NCBI GenBank assembly: GCA_031281895.1
Contig: JAITET010000011.1
Location: forward strand, 1-10,068
From: Puniceicoccales bacterium
Lineage (GTDB): Bacteria; Verrucomicrobiota; Verrucomicrobiia; Opitutales; JAIRKQ01
DNA length: 10,068 nt
Reading direction: 5' to 3'
Both the position numbers and the translations under genes were made by a program. Under the pieces are notes generated by a model. That model had not been told where the DNA came from, did no database searches, and was given only the letters and a program-made list of their open reading frames with translations. How positions within the stretch are numbered: the stretch's first letter is position 1; each line of letters opens with the position of its first letter. Positions 6,455 to 10,068 of this stretch are shown piece by piece.

Positions 6455-9229
6455 ATGGACCCACAACCACTAAATCCCGAGGGAGGGAATGAAATTCCAC
6501 AAAATCATGTTCCCGTTTCCCATCTTTCCGTTGAGGTACTTAAAGTTTTATGGGGTCCTGACACAGAGATATCAAGTATATCATTAAGTAATCGTTTGGC
6601 CATGCCAGACGAGGATGGTTACGATATCGAAACCGTTAAAACCGCTTTTGAGCGCGTTGATGACAAACCTGTTTTTTTGCAAGCTGCTTTCCAACGCATT
6701 GCATTGCCAGAAAATGAAGAAAATGCCATCCCCAATATAAGAATTTTGCTAGAACTTTGCCAGGGTAAAGTCGAACCTGAAATAATTGTTGAGGCATTCG
6801 GCAATCAAATGGCAAAGCAATTTGAAGGTGAAACCGATGAATCTAAACTGATTGCAAGGTTAAAGATGTTGGCAGACGCGAATGAGCCAGAAATTATTCC
6901 GTTTGCGAAAGAATCGAATCCCTTGTTTATTCTAGCAAGGTTAATGGACACTGACAAATTGCCAGACCTAGCACTGAGCTCACCAATGAAGGAAACAATT
7001 GTCCAAAACCTGTTTAGCGATGAAGATAAGAGGGTGTTGATGGCTAGATTAATACTCGCTGACAAATTACCAGTCTGTGCACTGATGGATAAACAGGAAC
7101 TTAAAATTCTTTTCGTGCACTTGTTTAAGAAAGATGAGGTAGCATTGTTAGCCAGGTTAATGCTCGCTGACAAATTTCTAACCTATACATTGGTTCCAGA
7201 ATTATTTCAACCGCTTGCCCAACACTTGCTCGATAAAGATGAGGTAGCATTGTTAGCCAGGTTAATGCTCACTGACAAATTTCTAACCTATACATTGGTT
7301 CCAGAATTATTTCAAACACTTGCCCAACGCTTGCTCGATAAAGATGAGGTGGTATTGTTAGCCAGGTTAATACTCGATTGCAAATTTCCAACCCCAAACA
7401 AAGAAGCATCTGAAAACCTTGCCCAACGCTTGCTCTATAAAAATGAGGCGGTATTGTTAGCGGAGTTAATGTGTGTCGAGAACTTGACAAGATTTGAATT
7501 ATCTCCAGAAGCATCTAAAGACTTTGCCAAGTCCTTGGTCACTCAAAAAGCGCTTGTATTGTTAACGAAATTAATATGTGCTGGGAAATTACCAGGCTTT
7601 GAACCGACCTTAGATTTTCTTCGAAAAATTGGCGAGCGTTTGCTCACGGGAGGTGAGGTATCATTGGTAGCGAAATTAATGTGTGCTGGGAAATTACCAG
7701 ACTTTATACTGGACAAAGAACAATCTGCAGAGTTTGTCCGATCCCTGCTCAAGGGTAATAAAGATGGTGTCGATGGTGCGATAGCGTTGATTGACCGAGG
7801 TATGCTACCAAATCTCGATGCAGCGGAAAAAGAGAGCGCGAGAGCACATGCCATTGGGCTTCAAGGGCGACACGCAGTGCTTCAGACCGCGATCTCAGAA
7901 GCATTTGGCAAACCATTGGAGATTGTTCGCCAAGAACAAAGATTTTTGAAACCAAGGGAAGTCCGGAAAATTTGGCAAACGATTGCGAATAAAATAGCGC
8001 CGGACTGTTTTGATGGTGGTAAGGTTGCTGTCGAAAAACTCGAAATATGGCAGGATCTTCTCGGGAGTGGGGAAATTTTCAAAGGAGAACCGTACAGTTT
8101 TATTCCACACGTAGAGCTCATGCGTTCCCAGATGCATAGGGTATGCGAATGCCTCATAGCAAACAAAAATGGTGTTAGGGATCAATTAGATGCTGCAAAG
8201 GATATCACCATCATCACGGGATCAAATGGGGAAGCCATTTTATTATATACCATGCCGCTTGGAAATCCTGCCGTAGCCATGCTGGCATCCTATTTCACAC
8301 CCCCTAGGCAGGGAGATCTGCCGGCATGTACGATATATTCCTGGTTTAACGCCGTAATCTGGAACTACCCGGAACAATTAATCTCAATATATCGGCAGAT
8401 GTTTGAAGCCCCCCAATTCGTACTACCGAGTGGGTATGCCATATTGCAACGGCCAATGCATGATAGTTCCATTACCGTTGATTTGAAAAATGGTGGAAGT
8501 GAGGAGAAAGGCGCGATATTTGGATATATTGATAGCAATGATCCCCATAAAATTCAAAATCAAAAGGATCTATGGAATTCTGAGGGTATAGGCTATGACG
8601 AATCAACGAACCCGGAAGGAAAATATAGGCTCACATTGCCGATATACAACATGAATGATGTACTGTTTGCCAACATCTTAGAGGAATCATCCTTTGGGAA
8701 TAAACGTATAAGTAGCGAAAGTACGCACGGCACCGCACTTCTGTTAGCTGGCCACCAAAATTTTTCCGACACATTTAAATTCCAATTTGATGCAAATGAG
8801 TTAAGTCGTCTAGCGATAATTGAAAAGCTAAAGGAACAGGCCGAGGGCCAGAAGCGCCTTGGAAACCACTATATGCACATAGGCATACAATTACCTAAAG
8901 ATGGTCATGCGCTGAACATTGACATCGATGCCCTATTGGCCATCGACCCAAACACTATGGAGCCAGGAATGGCATACCCCATCGGGGACAGCAATTACTA
9001 TGGTAAAGATCCGTCACAAGATATTCCCCGCCTGGCAATTAGAAGAAGAATAATACGTGATAGATCGACACTATCGATCTATGAATTCGGAACATTGGAG
9101 AATGGCGTATTTAAAAATGATCAAATAAAATCATTTATGGTTTATAATACCGGCATCGAGCATCGCGATGCCGAATTTTGGAAGAAAATTAAGGAGGACC
9201 AACTTGGGCAAGACCAACCAGCCCCCTAG
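6455..9229 (+). CDS. Large repeat protein with papain/calpain-like cysteine protease signature, candidate effector (924 aa)
   Basis: I do not recognise a named family. The start is firm: GGAGG lies 10 nt before the ATG. Residues 1-30 are polar and Pro/Asn-rich with no signal peptide or membrane segment. Residues about 158-442 are eight helical repeats of roughly 33-39 residues with consensus LLARLMxADKLPxxxLxxExxxxLAxxLLxKDEVA, probably a solenoid. About 443-600 is a helical linker. The C-terminal region carries RQGDLPAC....FNAV (Q619, C625), like papain and calpain where a Gln lies six residues before the catalytic Cys. Further on are DGHALNI (H818) and IDPN (D831), the His and Asp pattern of papain-fold bacterial proteases; N847 in GDSNYYG is another possible third residue. 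A repeat scaffold joined to a cysteine protease would suit a host-directed effector. The protease call is my inference from motifs. Confidence 0.8.
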   Translation: MDPQPLNPEGGNEIPQNHVPVSHLSVEVLKVLWGPDTEISSISLSNRLAMPDEDGYDIETVKTAFERVDDKPVFLQAAFQRIALPENEENAIPNIRILLELCQGKVEPEIIVEAFGNQMAKQFEGETDESKLIARLKMLADANEPEIIPFAKESNPLFILARLMDTDKLPDLALSSPMKETIVQNLFSDEDKRVLMARLILADKLPVCALMDKQELKILFVHLFKKDEVALLARLMLADKFLTYTLVPELFQPLAQHLLDKDEVALLARLMLTDKFLTYTLVPELFQTLAQRLLDKDEVVLLARLILDCKFPTPNKEASENLAQRLLYKNEAVLLAELMCVENLTRFELSPEASKDFAKSLVTQKALVLLTKLICAGKLPGFEPTLDFLRKIGERLLTGGEVSLVAKLMCAGKLPDFILDKEQSAEFVRSLLKGNKDGVDGAIALIDRGMLPNLDAAEKESARAHAIGLQGRHAVLQTAISEAFGKPLEIVRQEQRFLKPREVRKIWQTIANKIAPDCFDGGKVAVEKLEIWQDLLGSGEIFKGEPYSFIPHVELMRSQMHRVCECLIANKNGVRDQLDAAKDITIITGSNGEAILLYTMPLGNPAVAMLASYFTPPRQGDLPACTIYSWFNAVIWNYPEQLISIYRQMFEAPQFVLPSGYAILQRPMHDSSITVDLKNGGSEEKGAIFGYIDSNDPHKIQNQKDLWNSEGIGYDESTNPEGKYRLTLPIYNMNDVLFANILEESSFGNKRISSESTHGTALLLAGHQNFSDTFKFQFDANELSRLAIIEKLKEQAEGQKRLGNHYMHIGIQLPKDGHALNIDIDALLAIDPNTMEPGMAYPIGDSNYYGKDPSQDIPRLAIRRRIIRDRSTLSIYEFGTLENGVFKNDQIKSFMVYNTGIEHRDAEFWKKIKEDQLGQDQPAP
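6926..7780 (+). repeat. Coding tandem repeat array, about eight units of ~35 residues
   Basis: Units begin at residues about 158, 195, 231, 266, 301, 334, 369 and 404 of the 924-residue protein, each with an L-x-A-R/K-L-M/I core followed by a short loop and a second helix. Outer units have diverged, while units three and four are almost identical at DNA level. The two-helix period of about 35 residues resembles alpha-solenoid repeats, but I cannot assign it to TPR, HEAT or another named class. Confidence 0.85.
7145..7354 (+). repeat. Near-identical 105-bp direct tandem duplication
   Basis: Bases 7145-7249 and 7250-7354 differ at only about four or five positions (for example CGCTGAC against CACTGAC, and CAACAC against CAACGC). 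Both encode LLARLM..DKFLTYTLVPE-type units in frame. The unit length is a multiple of three, so gain or loss keeps the reading frame. Confidence 0.95.
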
Positions 9230-9484
9230 CGTTTTCCTCAGCCATTGGGCCGAGAGATTCACGTTTTCTAGCGGGAGTAATACGTTTATTTCTACCATTG
9301 GTCTGAATCCTCACGCATTTTTATCTTTCGCTTCGCCTTCCGGTTTCACTTCTTCATGTGAAGCTGAATTGGAGAGATCTGAATCTGCAGGCATGCGGGC
9401 ATGATTATCGGAGAAAATCTAACACACTCTTTGCCATCAGGTGATAGTCAAAAACCATTTTCCTTTGATAATCATGATACCGAA
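9230..9484. other. Intergenic gap between convergent genes
   Basis: No firm gene or terminator is visible. Two short frames look mildly protein-like: 9311-9394 on the minus strand (27 aa, charged, containing SHEEVKPEGEAKDKNA) and 9401-9547 on the plus strand (48 aa, starting MIIGENLTHSLPSGD, overlapping the OTU-like gene). Neither has a ribosome binding site. An inverted repeat CATGATTATC / GATAATCATG (9400-9409 and 9467-9476) spans part of the gap. Confidence 0.35.
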
Positions 9485-10068
9485 TCAACTACGAAATGGG
9501 GCTGCATCGAAGTGTCCACCATTTTCAGTCGAAATCAATACTATTGATTCAGGTTGTCTTAACAAAAATAGTGCCACTTCCAATATCGTAGTTTCGCCAA
9601 AAGACTCTTGGGAGTACGACAAATTATCTTGAAACCACCGTAATAGGTTGTCGATTTCATCTTGTGGCCATTCACGATTTGCGCACCATCCAACAAAGTT
9701 TTGAGATAATATTTCATCTCCTGCTAAATGAACGCTCCCACCCGGTGTAGAAAAATATAATTGTTTAACTCTACCATCACAGCCATGTATCACTTCAACA
9801 ACTGGACGATGAAAAAGAGCTGCAACAAGTGGACAAGAGGATGTATCGAACATCTGGTTTGAACTTTCATTACCATAACCCAGATTGGACCTCAATGAAT
9901 TAAGCTTTTCCCGGAGGTGACAGTCTTCCATATGTCCATCTTCCGTCTGAACTAACACTGCATTGAATCCACAGTTGTTATGTCCATCTCCAGACACGCC
10001 CTTCCATACCCTGCCGGTATCATTCAGAAGGTTGTTCACATCAAGATCCTTGACTCTAGTGGGAGGAG
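9485..10068 (-). CDS. OTU-like cysteine protease domain protein, 5' end outside the window
   Basis: OTU-family proteases cleave ubiquitin or similar conjugates; bacterial versions in host-associated species are often secreted effectors. The visible 193 residues hold SGDGHNNCGFNAVLVQ, matching the OTU 'DGxxC.f.al' nucleophile motif (D18 and C23 counted from the GTG at 10039, with one extra residue before the Cys compared with typical DGNC). Then comes CPLVAALFHRPVVEVIHG, like the 'eL.alA..l.rpI.vi' block, and ENGGHFDAAPF with H176, like the final ggHYd motif. The spacing between Cys and His is longer than in minimal OTU domains and there is a second L.VALFLL segment before the His. The frame stays open to the right edge. 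A GTG at 10039 preceded by AAGGA (7 nt spacing) could instead be the true start. It converges on the 924-residue gene. Confidence 0.75.
   Translation of the reverse strand, partial: PPTRVKDLDVNNLLNDTGRVWKGVSGDGHNNCGFNAVLVQTEDGHMEDCHLREKLNSLRSNLGYGNESSNQMFDTSSCPLVAALFHRPVVEVIHGCDGRVKQLYFSTPGGSVHLAGDEILSQNFVGWCANREWPQDEIDNLLRWFQDNLSYSQESFGETTILEVALFLLRQPESIVLISTENGGHFDAAPFRS

Noticed and set aside
9060..9082. Perfect 9-bp hairpin ATAGATCGA-CACTA-TCGATCTAT inside the 924-residue gene
   Set aside because: It lies within coding sequence, and a stem this long is roughly within chance expectation for a 10-kb window.
9311..9394. 27-aa minus-strand frame with a charged, protein-like C-terminus
   Set aside because: Too short, no ribosome binding site, and a stop a few codons upstream; kept only as a note in the gap entry.
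9168..9404. Plus-strand 78-aa frame overlapping the end of the 924-residue gene
   Set aside because: It starts inside the larger gene in another frame, has no ribosome binding site of its own and shows no recognisable composition or family.
1..10068. CRISPR array, insertion sequence or rRNA
   Set aside because: No regularly spaced short repeats, no transposase-like frame with terminal inverted repeats, and no rRNA-like sequence were seen on either strand.

Overview
This is an AT-rich bacterial window with ordinary housekeeping genes beside genes that look host-directed. Housekeeping content is a tRNA-Ala(CGC) with encoded CCA, an M29-type metallo-aminopeptidase, a DJ-1/PfpI-family protein, a RadC-family protein and a glycogen synthase (GlgA). 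The unusual content is a CesT-like type III secretion chaperone, a small acidic protein directly downstream of it, a 924-residue protein with a helical repeat array and a papain/calpain-like Cys-His-Asp signature, and an OTU-like cysteine protease domain cut by the right edge. This mix suggests a Gram-negative, host-associated (symbiotic or parasitic) bacterium with a type III secretion system, possibly from the Chlamydiae/Verrucomicrobia side. The lineage is a guess from gene content, not something the sequence proves.

Layout. 1-354 holds no convincing gene and lies downstream of the minus-strand tRNA-Ala (355-430), which has its own promoter. An orphan 110-residue gene follows on the plus strand (686-1018). 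Next come the minus-strand aminopeptidase (1185-2309) and a minus-strand run read from 4108 leftwards: the CesT-like chaperone, the acidic protein (2-nt gap) and the DJ-1 protein (17-nt gap). A well-formed promoter sits just upstream of the chaperone. radC (4199-4894, plus) runs divergently from that cluster and ends 4 nt from the end of glgA (4899-6359, minus). glgA and the 924-residue gene (6455-9229, plus) diverge from a 95-bp gap in which two TTGACA boxes form an inverted repeat. The OTU-like gene enters from the right edge on the minus strand and converges on the 924-residue gene; 255 bp separate them.

How it may work together (inference). The chaperone plus its close downstream partner fits a chaperone-substrate pair of a type III system. 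The repeat/protease protein and the OTU-like protein are the best effector candidates: both lack a signal peptide or membrane segments and both carry cysteine-protease hallmarks of the kind used against host ubiquitin or other host proteins. No secretion-apparatus gene is in the window, so the link to type III secretion rests on the chaperone family alone.
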